DNA from: an uncultured Opitutia bacterium
Lineage (GTDB): Bacteria; Verrucomicrobiota; Verrucomicrobiia; Opitutales; Opitutaceae
NCBI GenBank assembly: GCA_903938935.1
Contig: CAJAFD010000262.1
Location: 1-15,485, forward strand
Length of the DNA: 15,485 nucleotides
Direction of reading: 5' to 3'
The notes under the pieces were generated by a model, which did not search any database, had not been told where the DNA came from, and saw nothing but the letters and a program-made list of their open reading frames with translations. Below, in pieces: positions 14,890 through 15,485 of the stretch. The position numbers and the translations under genes are program-made. Every line of letters starts with the position of its first letter. Within the stretch, counting starts at the first letter, position 1.

Positions 14890-15485
14890 TTAACGCAGCA
14901 AACCGCGGAGGAATTTCAGCCCCTCGCTCGCCAACGCATCTTGCGTGGCCGCCAACGGCCGCCAGATCGCCGCCGCATCCGCGATGGCTTTGCATTCCGG
15001 CGTGAACGACTCGATCACCACGGCGCCATTGTAGCCGACTTCGCGCAAACCTTGCGCGACTTGCGCCCAAGCGACGAGGCCGGTGCCGGGTGCGCCGCGG
15101 TCATTTTCGCAACCGTGCACGTGCGCGAGTCGCGGACCGGCGAGGCGGATCGCTTCCAGCAACGATTTTTCCTCGATGTGCATGTGAAACGTATCGAGAT
15201 GGATTTTGACCGCCGGCGAGCCGACTTCATCCACCAAGCGCACCGCCTGCGCGGAGGTGTTAACCAAATCAGTTTCAAAACGATTGAGCGGCTCGATCGC
15301 GAGCGTCACGCCGGCGTCGGCGGCGATTTTACCGGCCTCACGCAAACCCACGACGGCGCGCTGCCACTCTATTTTGCGCTGCGCATCAGGCAATTGCCGC
15401 CGCTTACCGACCGCGGAATAGACCGGCCCCGCGAGCACGGTGCTGCCCCACGCCTGCGCGAGCGCGAGCGCCCCGCGAATGTAGG
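14890..15485 (-). CDS. Sugar isomerase/epimerase, D-psicose/D-tagatose 3-epimerase family (5' end outside window)
   Basis: A TIM-barrel enzyme of the xylose-isomerase-like superfamily; family members interconvert ketohexoses at C3 or isomerise hydroxypyruvate. The frame stays open from the right edge to the TAA at 14890-14892, giving 197 residues; members usually have about 260-290, so roughly the first third is missing. A GTG at 15436-15438 is not the start, because YIRGALALAQAWGST, in frame and family-like, precedes it. The metal ligands of the Agrobacterium D-psicose 3-epimerase (recalled as E150, D183, H209, E244) are matched by E64 (AIEPLNRFE), D97 (HLDTFHM), H123 (HVHGCENDRG) and E158 (VVIESF). 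The substrate-contact residues E156, H186 and R215 are matched by E70, H100 and R129. The exact sugar is not determined. It is on the same strand as the giant gene but 230 bases away, and I see no functional link. Confidence 0.88.
   Translation of the reverse strand, partial: YIRGALALAQAWGSTVLAGPVYSAVGKRRQLPDAQRKIEWQRAVVGLREAGKIAADAGVTLAIEPLNRFETDLVNTSAQAVRLVDEVGSPAVKIHLDTFHMHIEEKSLLEAIRLAGPRLAHVHGCENDRGAPGTGLVAWAQVAQGLREVGYNGAVVIESFTPECKAIADAAAIWRPLAATQDALASEGLKFLRGLLR

Overview
The window looks like chromosomal DNA from a GC-rich Gram-negative bacterium, most likely a verrucomicrobium of the Opitutaceae type. The signs are an outer-membrane TonB-dependent receptor with a long pre-plug segment reading LEAFSVTG, a giant secreted delta-60 repeat protein ending in two copies of a module I associate with Verrucomicrobiota, and start codons that almost all lack a Shine-Dalgarno sequence. 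This placement comes from recognising protein styles, not from a marker gene. No mobile element, CRISPR array, tRNA or rRNA was seen.

Left part (1-2642). The first 105 bases may be the tail of a rightward gene, or may hold a terminator for one. Two hairpins (181-212, 125-150) lie behind a leftward gene for a decarboxylating D-malate/tartrate dehydrogenase (245-1309). Upstream of it on the same strand is a LuxR-type regulator (1434-about 2597).

Middle part (2832-8648). Diverging from the regulator is a compact rightward cluster: a TonB-dependent outer-membrane receptor, then after 19 bases a secreted SGNH-like hydrolase, then after 56 bases a DASS/SLC13-family (divalent anion:Na+ symporter) inner-membrane transporter starting at GTG. 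With the dehydrogenase and regulator this reads as a possible uptake chain for a hydroxydicarboxylate such as tartrate or D-malate, perhaps arriving as an ester: outer-membrane import, periplasmic release, inner-membrane symport, cytoplasmic oxidative decarboxylation. The enzyme and transporter families are well supported; that they work as one pathway is inference.

Right part (8649-15485). A short AT-rich gap separates the cluster from a convergent leftward gene of about 5.9 kb. It encodes a secreted protein of about 1959 residues with about 28 delta-60/DUF5122 beta-propeller repeats, an Ig-like domain and two tandem C-terminal modules. Upstream of it on the same strand, after 230 bases without a visible gene, is the 3' part of a sugar isomerase/epimerase of the D-psicose/D-tagatose 3-epimerase family, which runs off the right edge with all its metal ligands present.
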